This document shows positions 46,664-55,066 of a DNA stretch of 64,000 nucleotides, one piece after another. The translations under genes were made by a program, and so were the position numbers. Source of the DNA: Bifidobacterium ruminantium DSM 6489 (GTDB lineage: Bacteria > Actinomycetota > Actinomycetes > Actinomycetales > Bifidobacteriaceae); NCBI RefSeq assembly GCF_000770925.1, contig NZ_JDTK01000004.1, positions 1 through 64,000 on the forward strand, in the 5' to 3' direction. Position 1 is the first letter of the stretch. Every line of letters starts with the position of its first letter. Below the pieces are notes generated by a model. That model ran no database searches. It was not told where the DNA came from and worked only from the letters and a program-made list of their open reading frames with translations.

Positions 46664-47143
46664 ATGGCCGAAGAAAAGACGATTCTGCTGACGCAGGAAG
46701 CGTACGACAAGATGAAGCAGGAGCTCGCCTGGCGTGAGGGCGAGTACCGCGACGAGATTCTGTCCAAGGTCTCCGCGGCGCGTGCCGAAGGCGATTTGAG
46801 CGAAAATGGCGGCTACCAGGCCGCCCGTGAGGCACAGCGTGTGAACCAGGGGCGCATCGACGAATTGACCGTCAAGCTGCGTAACGCGAAGATTCTGACC
46901 GCGCCTAAGGCGGGCGAGGTCGGTGACGGTTCCCTGGTGACGCTCGAGGTCAATGGCCGCGAAATGGTGTACGTGCTTGGCACCCGCGATCTGGCCATCG
47001 CCACAGATTACAGCATCATCAGCCCGGAATCCCCGATTGGCGCTGCCATCAACGGCGCCCATGCGGGCGATACGGTGACCTACACCGCTCCGAACGGACG
47101 CGAGATTTCCGTGACCATCAAGGAAGCCAAGCCGCTCGCCTGA
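46664..47143 (+). CDS. greA: Transcription elongation factor GreA
   Basis: 159 residues, full length. The N-terminal coiled coil carries ISKVSAARAEGDLSENGGYQAAREAQ (here ILSKVSAARAEGDLSEN), with the acidic tip residues D and E that stimulate RNA cleavage by backtracked polymerase. The C-terminal FKBP-like domain holds YVLGTRDLAIATDYSIISPESPIGAAINGAHAGDTVTYTAPNGRE. AAGGAGG lies 7 nt before ATG 46664. A perfect 19-bp terminator hairpin follows. Confidence 0.97.
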   Translation: MAEEKTILLTQEAYDKMKQELAWREGEYRDEILSKVSAARAEGDLSENGGYQAAREAQRVNQGRIDELTVKLRNAKILTAPKAGEVGDGSLVTLEVNGREMVYVLGTRDLAIATDYSIISPESPIGAAINGAHAGDTVTYTAPNGREISVTIKEAKPLA

Positions 47144-47160
47144 CCTTCCGGTCGTTGATG

Positions 47161-47207
47161 GAAGAGCCCGTTCCCATCGCATTCATATCGATGGGAACGG
47201 GCTCTTC
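47161..47207. terminator. Terminator after greA
   Basis: 47161-47179 (GAAGAGCCCGTTCCCATCG) pairs perfectly over 19 bp with 47189-47207, loop 9 nt. It separates convergent greA and the hemolysin III-family gene and can act in both directions. Confidence 0.88.
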
Positions 47208-47235
47208 GTGATTTCGGCGGACCATGCCGTCGATA

Positions 47236-48123
47236 TCATGCCCACAGTTGCACGATCACCATGTAGATGGCTACCATATGGCAGGCGTATCCCGCCACGG
47301 TTCCGGTGTGGAAAATCTCATGGAATCCGAACACCTTCGGCCATGGATCCGGCTTGCGCAGGGCGTATACGATGGCGCCGGCGATATAGCATGCGCCACC
47401 CGCGCAAAGCAGCACCACCACGGCCGGTCCCGCGTAAGGGGACATCCAGAACAATCCCATGAATGCCACTCCGGACACTCCGAAGATGATGTAGACGAGG
47501 ACGTAAAGCCAACGGGGCGCGCTGATCCAGATGACATGGATGATGAGCGCTATGGTGGTGCACGTCCACATGCCGGCGATGATGGAGTTGCGCCAGAACG
47601 GCGTGAGCGCGAAGGACACGGGCGTGTAGGTGCCCGCGATCAACAGAAAGATGTTCATATGGTCGATGCGCCTCAGCACGTCGGTGACGCGGGGAGACCA
47701 GTCTCCCAAGTGATAGCAGGCGGAGTTGCCGAACAGCACCAGCGAGCAGGTCATGAACACGGCGCATGCCCATTTGAGTCCCGTGCCATGTGCCAGACAG
47801 ATCAGCACGATTCCCGCGGCGAGGGCCAGGGGAGTGGCTACGGCGTGTATCCAGCCGCGCAGAAGTGGTTTCGGCCTGCCATGTACGTCGAGTCGGATCT
47901 TGCGTTCGATCTCGGCGGGAACGATGCCTTCGATCTTCGCCGCATGTGCCTCGCCTTTGGCTATGGCGCGCTTGGCTTTCGCATCCGCCTTGCGTCGGAT
48001 GTTGTCTGCCTTGTTATGGGCCTTCACCCGGATGGTCTCTGCCTTCGCCTGCAAGGCCTGTTCGCGCGCCTCGGCGATGACCGCGCGCTTGGCCTCTATC
48101 TCTTTGTCTGTGGGTTTTGCCAT
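47236..48123 (-). CDS. Hemolysin III family protein (PAQR/TrhA-like)
   Basis: 295 residues. The first ~80 residues are a charged helical extension (IEAKRAVIAEAREQALQAKAETIRVKAHNKADNIRRKADAKAKRAIAKGEA) unlike the short N-terminus of most bacterial members. Then come seven hydrophobic segments of the PAQR fold with the metal-site motifs SACYHLGDWS (His), RIDHMNIFLLIAGTYTP (Asp-His-Met) and FGFHEIFHTGTVAGYACHMVAIYM (His-x3-His). TrhA proteins are linked to membrane energetics. GGAGG lies 9 nt before ATG 48123. An operator-like inverted repeat at 48142-48157 overlaps the likely transcription start. Confidence 0.9.
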   Translation of the reverse strand: MAKPTDKEIEAKRAVIAEAREQALQAKAETIRVKAHNKADNIRRKADAKAKRAIAKGEAHAAKIEGIVPAEIERKIRLDVHGRPKPLLRGWIHAVATPLALAAGIVLICLAHGTGLKWACAVFMTCSLVLFGNSACYHLGDWSPRVTDVLRRIDHMNIFLLIAGTYTPVSFALTPFWRNSIIAGMWTCTTIALIIHVIWISAPRWLYVLVYIIFGVSGVAFMGLFWMSPYAGPAVVVLLCAGGACYIAGAIVYALRKPDPWPKVFGFHEIFHTGTVAGYACHMVAIYMVIVQLWA

Positions 48124-48141
48124 CGCATGCCTCCACGATAA

Positions 48142-48187
48142 GTTACGGAACCGTAACCTACGTTATCGTAATAGCCGGATATGTCAA
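48142..48187 (-). promoter_or_regulatory. Promoter and palindromic operator of hemolysin III-family gene
   Basis: On the minus strand TTGACA (48182-48187), 16-nt spacer, TAACGT (48160-48165), then GTTACGGAACCGTAAC (48142-48157), a 7+2+7 inverted repeat just after the -10, where a bound repressor would block initiation. TTACGGAACCGTAA resembles TetR-family sites (inference). Confidence 0.6.
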
Positions 48188-48243
48188 TCGGCGATTCCAT
48201 ATTGTACGTGGATATATGGTGTGCGAACCTCCTGTTTGGTGCG

Positions 48244-48249
48244 TATGAT
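48244..48249 (+). promoter_or_regulatory. -10 box (TATGAT) of leaderless sensor kinase gene
   Basis: TATGAT, 7 nt (GGAGTGC), ATG 48257. GGAG is only 3 nt from the ATG, too close for ordinary initiation. Confidence 0.5.
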
Positions 48250-48256
48250 GGAGTGC

Positions 48257-49744
48257 ATGGCTGATTTCTCACATATCCTGATGACTCGACCGGATTTAGG
48301 CGATGACGACCGCGAATGGTTACACCAGCTAGTGGCCGATTGGCAGGTCATAGCCGATTTGAGCTTCGCTGACCTGCTGCTGATTCTGCAGAACGGCGAT
48401 GGCGAATATATCATCGCCGAGCAGTGCCGGCCGTCCACGGTGATGAGCCTGAGGTCCGACGACGTGGTCGGCAGCGTCGCTCCAGATTCCATACGCGCCG
48501 AACTCGATGCGGCCATGGATTCCGAATCAGTGTTCCGTTCGACGCAGCTGCGTAGCGTAGGCAAGGCCAAAGTGTGTAATGTGTACGCTCCGGTGCGGCA
48601 TAATGGCAAGACTCTGGGATTGGTGGTCCGTGAGACCAACATGGCCACCCGCGAATCGAACGGTCGATATGAATCCGAAAGCATTGGCGCGGGCAAGCAA
48701 CTGTATGAGATGATTCCAAGAGGCCAGTTCCCATACCGCAATCCGATCATGAACCAGCGTCACAACGCGCGTGTGTCGGATGGATTCATCGTGCTCACCG
48801 TCGACGGCATCGTCCGGTACGCTTCCCCTAATGCCATCAGCTGTTTCCGCCGTCTGGGATCGGTCAGCACCATGCAGGGGGAGTATCTGAGCGAGATCGG
48901 CACCAGTCTGTTGCGTGAGAATGATCCCGTGCTGGAGACCCTTCCGCTGGTGCTCAGCGGAAAGGCCGCCGCGGATTCCGAGCTGGATGCCAACAAGTCC
49001 GCCGTCTCCATGCGTTCGTTGCCGTTGATGGATGCCAATGGACGTGTGGGAGGCATCGTGCTGTGCCGTGACGTCACCGAGCTGCGTCGCCGGGAAAAGG
49101 AACTGCAGACCAAGGACGCCACCATTTCCGAGATTCACCATCGAGTGAAGAACAATCTGCAGGCGGTGTCAGCGTTGCTGCGCCTGCAGGCACGCAAGAC
49201 CAAATCCGAAGAGGTCAAGAAGGAACTCAAGGAGGCCCAGCGCCGTGTGCAGACCATCGCGATGGTGCATGAGGGGTTGAGCCAGACCGCCGATGAGATC
49301 GTCGACTATGACAAGGTCATTTCCAACCTGCTGAAGATGGCCGTCGATCTGGCCACCATGCGGGACCAGCATATCGGCATCGACTTCATCGGTAAGTTCG
49401 GCATGATGCCGGCACAGGATGCCACGCCATTGTCGTTGGTGCTTACCGAGCTGATCACCAATTCCGTGGAACACGGTTTTGAAGGACGCAAGGACGGCCA
49501 TATCACGATTTCCGTCGGGCGTGGCGGCAACAACCTCAATGTCGTGGTAGAAGATGATGGAACCGGTCTGGCGGACGAGGAACACGACGGTATGGCGCGT
49601 TCCTCCGGTTCGGGACTTGGCACCCAGATCATCAACACATTCGTCACCAACGATTTCGGTGGAACGGTGCATTGGGAGCTGCGTCGCGGCGGAGGAACTC
49701 GAGTGGTGCTCGACATGAAGCTGCGTGCTGCACAGGATAGCTGA
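48257..49744 (+). CDS. PdtaS-type sensor histidine kinase (cytosolic, HisKA_2)
   Basis: 495 residues, no membrane helix. The N-terminal ~130 residues are a GAF-like domain (DIL to MATRESNGRYESES), then a PAS domain (about 165-275, DGFIVLTVDGIVRYASPNAI). The phospho-acceptor region is the HisKA_2 type, EIHHRVKNNLQAVSALLRLQARK near residue 295 with the acceptor histidine in HHRVKNN. The HATPase domain has ELITNSVEHGF near 397 and DDGTGLADE. In mycobacteria PdtaS works with the ANTAR RNA-binding regulator PdtaR; no ANTAR gene is in the window. Start ATG 48257 is set by the 7-nt -10 spacing. Confidence 0.9.
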   Translation: MADFSHILMTRPDLGDDDREWLHQLVADWQVIADLSFADLLLILQNGDGEYIIAEQCRPSTVMSLRSDDVVGSVAPDSIRAELDAAMDSESVFRSTQLRSVGKAKVCNVYAPVRHNGKTLGLVVRETNMATRESNGRYESESIGAGKQLYEMIPRGQFPYRNPIMNQRHNARVSDGFIVLTVDGIVRYASPNAISCFRRLGSVSTMQGEYLSEIGTSLLRENDPVLETLPLVLSGKAAADSELDANKSAVSMRSLPLMDANGRVGGIVLCRDVTELRRREKELQTKDATISEIHHRVKNNLQAVSALLRLQARKTKSEEVKKELKEAQRRVQTIAMVHEGLSQTADEIVDYDKVISNLLKMAVDLATMRDQHIGIDFIGKFGMMPAQDATPLSLVLTELITNSVEHGFEGRKDGHITISVGRGGNNLNVVVEDDGTGLADEEHDGMARSSGSGLGTQIINTFVTNDFGGTVHWELRRGGGTRVVLDMKLRAAQDS

Positions 49745-49764
49745 CGGTTCGAACGGATATGAGA

Positions 49765-49812
49765 AAAGGCGGCTGGGTCTGTTCCCTAGAGGGAACAGAC
49801 CCAGCCGCCTTT
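49765..49812. terminator. Bidirectional terminator, kinase / whiB
   Basis: 49765-49786 pairs perfectly over 22 bp with 49791-49812, loop TAGA, starting AAAGGCGG and ending CCGCCTTT. It lies between convergent genes. Confidence 0.9.
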
Positions 49813-49833
49813 GCACGCTCTGAAAATCGAATC

Positions 49834-50112
49834 TCAGACCTGCATCTGCATGGCCTGGGAACGGCGGGCGCGCATTGCGCGACGCTTGAGCGCGCGACGC
49901 TCGTCTTCGCTCAGGCCTCCCCAGACGCCGTAATCCTGATTGGTGTCCAGCGCGCATTTCAGGCATGCGTCAATCACCTTGCAGGTGCGGCAAACCGCTT
50001 TGGCCTCCTCGATTTGCTGATAGGCGGCGCCGGTGTTGCCGACGGGGAAAAACAGCTCCGGATCCTTGTCCCGGCATGCGGCCTTGGCTCGCCAATCAAA
50101 AGCACTGCTCAT
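49834..50112 (-). CDS. whiB: WhiB-family iron-sulfur transcription factor
   Basis: 92 residues. The four cluster cysteines are C13 (AACRD), C41 and C44 (CRTCKVIDAC) and C50 with LKCALDTNQ, followed by the GVWGG turn (near residue 63) and the basic SEDERRALKRRAMRARRSQAMQ DNA-binding tail. WhiB proteins bind a 4Fe-4S cluster sensitive to O2/NO and act with the primary sigma factor. Most like the WhiB1/WhiB-like small class. It lies at the end of a minus-strand run after the EccC-like gene (103-nt gap). Confidence 0.93.
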   Translation of the reverse strand: MSSAFDWRAKAACRDKDPELFFPVGNTGAAYQQIEEAKAVCRTCKVIDACLKCALDTNQDYGVWGGLSEDERRALKRRAMRARRSQAMQMQV

Positions 50113-50215
50113 GTAATCGCCTTCCTCTTGCCTTAATCGGCATGTTATCCGTTACTTAGATAACCACGAATCGGAGTATTTTTCAAGAGTCTGGGCCAAA
50201 GAATTCAGGGAATTC

Positions 50216-51976
50216 CTAAAAGCCCGTGAATTCCACACATTGCACGGGATATGCCTTTGCCTGCTGGATGAAGGCTCCCCGCCCGGGAATGGCGTAGTCG
50301 TCGACTCCGAAACCATCCAGAATGGAGCCGGGAATTCCCAGCATCAGATCATTGGATCGTTCGCCACTAGGGAAAACTATACGTGTGAGGCATCGTTCGA
50401 GCAGGTTGTTTCGTGGTTGTTCTGCTGCCGCGATCACGGTGATGGAGGGATCGGCTAGCGCTTGCTTGAGCTCTTCGGCCTGTTCCGATTGGCTGAAGGG
50501 GTCGAGCAGTTCATCGGCATCATCCACGAACCAGATGATGCGTTCGTGTCTGGGTGAGGTTCTGCCGTCGTCCGTGACCGGTCCGGCATCGGTCCTTCGC
50601 GTGAACCGTATGCCGCATCGGCCTGTGTCGTACAGCCAGCTGGCGCAATGCAGCATCAGATTGGTTTTGCCGCTGCCGTATGCCCCGATTATGGCGATGT
50701 TGCCCTGGCTCACGTCGAGGAAGGCGGTGGAGACGAGCACTCCGTCATCGCCTAGGGCGAAGGGGACATGCTGCCATGTGTTGTCCGCAGGGATTGTGAG
50801 GTCGCGTAGGGAGGATCGTTTGGTAAGCGGATTGGAAAAAAGCGGCTTTGGATTGTCTATTCCGTTGAACTCAGAGGCGGTATTGACGGCTTTGACCAGT
50901 TCATCGATGCCGTGCACCGCGCTGCAAAGGAATGGCGTCGTGCGTTGTCCGTCATGGCAGTATGCGGCACCGGGAAAGGTGGCTGGAATCAGCGCCGCGT
51001 CTTTGGTGCCGATAAGCTCGTTCGATTGTATCTGGTCGGTGACGCGCAGACAGATACTCAAGGATATATTGGCTTTCATATCGGCATGGACCTGTCCCAT
51101 GGGGTTTTGCGTGCAGACGATGAGATGCATGCCGAGTGATCGGCCAAGGGATGCAAGACGATTCAGACGTTGCATGTAATCGGGCAGACGGTCGCGCAAT
51201 GCATGGAATTCGTCGATGACGACCACGAGCCGCGCGGGGGGATGAGCGAGCTGGTCGAAGCGTGCGACGCGTTCGGCTCCTACCAACGCTTCACGCCGTA
51301 TCAATTCCTGCTCTATGGCGTTCAACGCGCGTACCGCGTGCGCGAGGTCGAGATCGCAGACATTGCCCACGGTATGCGGCAGATGTTCCAAAGCGTTGAA
51401 TGTGGAGCCGCCTTTGAAATCGAGAAAAACAAAATGGAGGGTTTTGGGGCTGTGCTGGACTGCCAATGCCATGCACCAGCTGATGAGCAGCTCCGATTTG
51501 CCTGATCCCGTGGTGCCCGCGACTATGGCATGCGGTCCCGAGGCGGCCAGATTGACATGGAACGCGCCAAGCTCAGATACGCCGATGGCGCTTTCCGGCG
51601 AGGAAATCAGCCAATTGCGCACGATGGAGCGCCAGGGGAGGATGTCCGTGTGCAGCCCATACAGCTCTTCGAAGCTTGTGCGCGTCAAGTCATCGAATGC
51701 GAAAACGGGACGTGTCTGATCCTGACGGCATGCCGCATTGCCGACATTTAATTCCGCGTTGCCGTCGGAGGACTCCGCATGCTTGGCGCGCATGGCCATC
51801 GTAACCAGCATGAGCGCGCTGCCGAGCATGCCCGGAGCCAACATAGCCACATACATCCATTGGCGTTGCGCGCACATGATGGACAGCATGATGAGTTGTG
51901 CCAGCAACGGCGCGCTCCAACTGAGTAGCGTGAGACGCTGTTCGTTCAGGCATGGGGAACGTTTTTTGTTGCTCAT
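50216..51976 (-). CDS. EccC/FtsK-like membrane ATPase
   Basis: 586 residues. Two N-terminal membrane helices (about 15-57) precede two FtsK/SpoIIIE-type ATPase domains. Domain one has GTTGSGKSELLISW near residue 152, HFVFLDFKGGSTFNALEHLPHTVG, VVVIDEFHALRD and SLGRSLGMHLIVCTQNP; this matches the EccC/EssC secretion ATPases. Domain two has GAYGSGKTNLMLHC and IIWFVDDADELL. It is about half the length of EccC (no third domain), and no other type VII secretion component (EsxA, EccB, EccD) is in the window. The start is uncertain: ATG 51976 has no good ribosome site. Function unknown. Confidence 0.82.
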   Translation of the reverse strand: MSNKKRSPCLNEQRLTLLSWSAPLLAQLIMLSIMCAQRQWMYVAMLAPGMLGSALMLVTMAMRAKHAESSDGNAELNVGNAACRQDQTRPVFAFDDLTRTSFEELYGLHTDILPWRSIVRNWLISSPESAIGVSELGAFHVNLAASGPHAIVAGTTGSGKSELLISWCMALAVQHSPKTLHFVFLDFKGGSTFNALEHLPHTVGNVCDLDLAHAVRALNAIEQELIRREALVGAERVARFDQLAHPPARLVVVIDEFHALRDRLPDYMQRLNRLASLGRSLGMHLIVCTQNPMGQVHADMKANISLSICLRVTDQIQSNELIGTKDAALIPATFPGAAYCHDGQRTTPFLCSAVHGIDELVKAVNTASEFNGIDNPKPLFSNPLTKRSSLRDLTIPADNTWQHVPFALGDDGVLVSTAFLDVSQGNIAIIGAYGSGKTNLMLHCASWLYDTGRCGIRFTRRTDAGPVTDDGRTSPRHERIIWFVDDADELLDPFSQSEQAEELKQALADPSITVIAAAEQPRNNLLERCLTRIVFPSGERSNDLMLGIPGSILDGFGVDDYAIPGRGAFIQQAKAYPVQCVEFTGF

Positions 51977-52033
51977 GGTGCCAGACTGGACGCCTCCGAC
52001 TGTCTGACGCAAGTCGAAACGTGGGTTGTGGTC

Positions 52034-52060
52034 GGAGAACGTGGGTTATCCACATTCTCC
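52034..52060. terminator. Hairpin containing a DnaA-box-like 9-mer
   Basis: GGAGAA-C-GTGG (52034-52044) pairs with CCAC-A-TTCTCC (52050-52060), loop GTTAT, in the gap between the first LCP gene and the EccC-like gene. TTATCCACA (52046-52054) matches the DnaA box exactly, but one match per 64 kb is expected by chance. Confidence 0.5.
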
Positions 52061-52069
52061 GGTGTGTCG

Positions 52070-53458
52070 TCAGTTCTCTTGGCTTTCAGACAGTGTTCCC
52101 ACCGTCCCAGGCGAGTGTGTCCCGTTCGCCAGTTCGGAGAAAAGCTGGATGTTCCGCTCGTTGTCCAGCAGAACGCTCGATCCCACGCCATCGACGTAAT
52201 AATCGGGGTCGGTCCAATACACGCTTCCCGAGATGCCGTTCTTGCCGGAGGCGCTTTTGAAGGCAAGGGCCATGCTCAACAGTGATGAGGTCGATGCCTT
52301 TTCGTCCACCGTCACCGAATCCAGCGCGGCGGTGGCGACCTTCTTGGTTTTGCCGAAGTCTGTCAGCGTCTGTCGTGACGCTCCTTTTTTGACGATGGCG
52401 TTGATGACCTGCCGTTGCCGGGCGGCGCGCCCGAAGTCGCCTTGTGCGTCCGCGTAGCGCATACGGGAGAACGCGAGTGCTGTGGTGCCGTCCACGGTAT
52501 GGCATCCCGAAGTCCAATTCAATCCCGAGTAGGGGTCGTTGACCGTCTGGTCATAGCATAGGTCGATTCCTCCTAGAGCATCGACGACTTTGACCAGACC
52601 GCCGAATCGGACCATCGCCACATGGTTGATTTTCTGGCCGGTGATGTCCTCCACTTCGTTGACGAGCTGTTTGCGGCTGTACAGCTGCGCCACGGCATTG
52701 ATCTTCATATAGCTTCCATCGATTTCCACAAGCGAGTCTCGTGGGATGGAGATAAACGAGGACGGTCCGTTCTTCGGTTTGGTGAGCACGAGGATCGTGT
52801 CGGTTCGGAAGCCTTCTACGTCGCCGGCGTCTCCTATGGTGCCTTCTCTTTCATCGGAACCGAGAATCAGCCAGCTTTCGCCGGCGGTGTCCGTTTTGGA
52901 GGTCAGCCATTCCTGTTTGTTGAGCTGCCCGTCGACCCAATTCCATGCGACGAGGATTCCGACCCCAAGCGTGAGGGCGATCACAAGGAACACGATGAGA
53001 ACGATGCGACCGATGTGGACTTTTCTTGTGGAGACGGCCGATGTCGTCGCGGGAATGGATGGTTCCCCCGAACGTGGTGCCGTTCCTTGCGCCGCGGTGA
53101 ACGTGGAGGAGGATCCTCGAACCTGCTGCGCCTGCGAGGTGTTGCGGGAGGATGCCGTCGGAGCGAATGAGGCGGGTGATTGTTCCCGGCGCCGTGTCCT
53201 TTCTGATGACGCTGCGGCAGGCGTGAAGCTCTGTGGTGCCGATGCTTGGGATGTCCGAGCCGTGCGCTTCGTGGTTTTCGCGGTTGCGGTGCGATTATGA
53301 TGTGCCGCTGGAGCAAAGCTCGCCGGCTGGCCTGCCACGGCATCCTGCCTATGGGACGAGTTCATGAGTGAGGAATCCGTCTGCCTTCTGCGTCCCGATG
53401 CCGGAATGAAGCTCGGTGGCGTGCCTGCAGGCTCCTTCGTTCCGTTGTCTTCGTTCAT
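52070..53458 (-). CDS. LytR-CpsA-Psr (LCP) family cell-wall ligase
   Basis: 462 residues. The cytoplasmic N-terminus (about 165 residues) is low-complexity, rich in S, T, A, Q and R (repeated SFAPAA/SFTPAA-like strings). One membrane helix follows (VLIVFLVIALTLGVGILVAWNWV), then the extracytoplasmic LCP domain: LILGSDER, GFRTDTILVLTKP, SFISIPRDSLVEIDG, MVRFGGLVKVVDALGGIDLC and FSRMRYADAQGDFGRAARQRQVI (pyrophosphate-binding arginines). LCP enzymes transfer glycopolymers from lipid carrier to peptidoglycan. GGGAGG lies 4-5 nt before ATG 53458. Confidence 0.94.
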   Translation of the reverse strand: MNEDNGTKEPAGTPPSFIPASGRRRQTDSSLMNSSHRQDAVAGQPASFAPAAHHNRTATAKTTKRTARTSQASAPQSFTPAAASSERTRRREQSPASFAPTASSRNTSQAQQVRGSSSTFTAAQGTAPRSGEPSIPATTSAVSTRKVHIGRIVLIVFLVIALTLGVGILVAWNWVDGQLNKQEWLTSKTDTAGESWLILGSDEREGTIGDAGDVEGFRTDTILVLTKPKNGPSSFISIPRDSLVEIDGSYMKINAVAQLYSRKQLVNEVEDITGQKINHVAMVRFGGLVKVVDALGGIDLCYDQTVNDPYSGLNWTSGCHTVDGTTALAFSRMRYADAQGDFGRAARQRQVINAIVKKGASRQTLTDFGKTKKVATAALDSVTVDEKASTSSLLSMALAFKSASGKNGISGSVYWTDPDYYVDGVGSSVLLDNERNIQLFSELANGTHSPGTVGTLSESQEN

Positions 53459-53527
53459 GGTTCCTCCCAGAATAGAATCGTCCCTACACATATGCGCCGT
53501 GCAGGGACGTGATTGCGTGACTATGCG

Positions 53528-54937
53528 TCAGTTCTTTGCCGGAACGGCACATACCGTCGCATTGAGGTACCGGTCGGCAAGGCCGATGTACTGCCCCGTG
53601 ACCGCGTCATGGATGGAGCCATCCTCCGGGTCGACGGTTCCTCCGGTGCTTGGATCGACCAGCGTGCCATCGGCCTTGGTGATCAGTCCGGTGGTTGGAT
53701 CGGGGGCTTCGTTGGAGGAGTCATCCGTAGTTCCATCCGACTGGTCGCCATTTGCGTCGTTCGAATCGTCGTTGGAGTCAGTGGAATCAGTGGCGGCGTC
53801 GGAGGAGGAGTCATCCGACGCGAAGATCGGCTTGCCGTCGCGCATCTTTTCCCACAGCGTATCGGCTTCATCTGTCCACACGGAACGGTTCGGGTCGGAG
53901 GGGGCTTGGACCACGGGAACGGTCTGAGTCTGCAGATTGGTCATCGAAAAATCCTTCAGGCTCATGGCGAGTCCGGCCAGCGCGGCCGTGTCTGCCATGC
54001 CTTGGGAGATATTGAGCGATTTGAGCGCTGATTTCGCCAGTTGGTACAGCTGCGCGGTGTCGGTGAACAGGTTCTTGCTGAGCGCCTCGCTCAGCAGCTG
54101 CTTGATGAGGTATTGCTGACGGGTGGTTCGAGACGTGTCGGAACCGTCTCCCAGGCCGTGGCGCGTGCGGGCGTACTGGGTCGCGGCCACGCCATCGAGA
54201 TGGTGCATTCCCTTGTCGAGCTTGAGTCCGGTATACGGGTCATCGACGTTTTGCGGAATGCACAGATCCACACCGCCGACCGCATCGATCATTTTGACCA
54301 ATCCGGCGAAATCCACGACGATGAAGTTCTGGATGTTCAATCCGGTAAGGCTGTTCACCGCATTCAGGGTGCAGCTCGCCGCCGAGGCGAGGTCGCCTCC
54401 GGTTTGGTATGCGTCCGCGAATATGGAGTTGAACATGACGTTGTATTGGGCGGGGATTTTGCCCTTCGAGGTCTCGCATTGGGGCACATCCACGAGGGAA
54501 TCGCGCGGAATAGAGACCAGATTGATTTCCTTACGATCGGAGGAGATCTGCGCGATCATGGTGGTGTCGGCCTGATGGTTGCCGACGACGTCGTCGAAAC
54601 TGCCTCCGATGGCTTGATTCTCCGCACCGTCGCGCGAATCCTGTCCGATCAGCACGAATTCGATCGGCTGTCCGGAATTGGGGTCAATGATGGAGGTGTC
54701 GGCATCCAACGATCCCTGTCCGATCACGTTGACGGAATTGTTTCTGATGATGCCATCGACGTCCAGCCAAGTCGCGACCGCGGCGGTGCCGGCGAACATC
54801 AGCATGGCCGCAAGCGTCAGGGCGATTGCTGTCCGGACCCGGTGCCGTACCGTGTAGCCGAGGCTATGCCGTGGCTTCATGTCCTGGAAGCCGTTGATGT
54901 TAGGAAGCTTGTTGCCGGCTGTGGATGTTGTCACGGT
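53528..54937 (-). CDS. LytR-CpsA-Psr (LCP) family cell-wall ligase
   Basis: 469 residues. A short cytoplasmic N-terminus, one membrane helix (TAIALTLAAMLMFAGTAAVATWL near 30-53), then the LCP domain: FVLIGQDSRDG, HQADTTMIAQIS, NLVSIPRDSLVDVPQC, NFIVVDFAGLVKMIDAVGGVDLC and YARTRHGLGDGSDTSRTTRQQYLI. A cysteine pair (PQC, SC) may form a disulfide. The ~120-residue C-terminus is low-complexity, rich in D, S, T and N. Start GTG 54937 with GAAGG about 7 nt upstream. It is divergent from the second whiB and upstream of the other LCP gene. Confidence 0.93.
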   Translation of the reverse strand, partial: TVTTSTAGNKLPNINGFQDMKPRHSLGYTVRHRVRTAIALTLAAMLMFAGTAAVATWLDVDGIIRNNSVNVIGQGSLDADTSIIDPNSGQPIEFVLIGQDSRDGAENQAIGGSFDDVVGNHQADTTMIAQISSDRKEINLVSIPRDSLVDVPQCETSKGKIPAQYNVMFNSIFADAYQTGGDLASAASCTLNAVNSLTGLNIQNFIVVDFAGLVKMIDAVGGVDLCIPQNVDDPYTGLKLDKGMHHLDGVAATQYARTRHGLGDGSDTSRTTRQQYLIKQLLSEALSKNLFTDTAQLYQLAKSALKSLNISQGMADTAALAGLAMSLKDFSMTNLQTQTVPVVQAPSDPNRSVWTDEADTLWEKMRDGKPIFASDDSSSDAATDSTDSNDDSNDANGDQSDGTTDDSSNEAPDPTTGLITKADGTLVDPSTGGTVDPEDGSIHDAVTGQYIGLADRYLNATVCAVPAKN

Positions 54938-55005
54938 GTTGCCTTCCTGATTGACGAGATGTATGACGCGGAGCGATTGAGAACCTGCCGCCACCCAAAA
55001 ACCCT

Positions 55006-55011
55006 ATTATA
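55006..55011 (-). promoter_or_regulatory. -10 box (TATAAT) of the LCP gene
   Basis: A consensus TATAAT on the minus strand; a weak -35 (ACGACA) lies 18 nt further upstream. It implies a 5' UTR of about 60 nt before GTG 54937. Confidence 0.55.
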
Positions 55012-55066
55012 AAGGTGATGACTGATTTTTGTCGTTGCTATGGCTCCAGATCATGTCAATGACACC

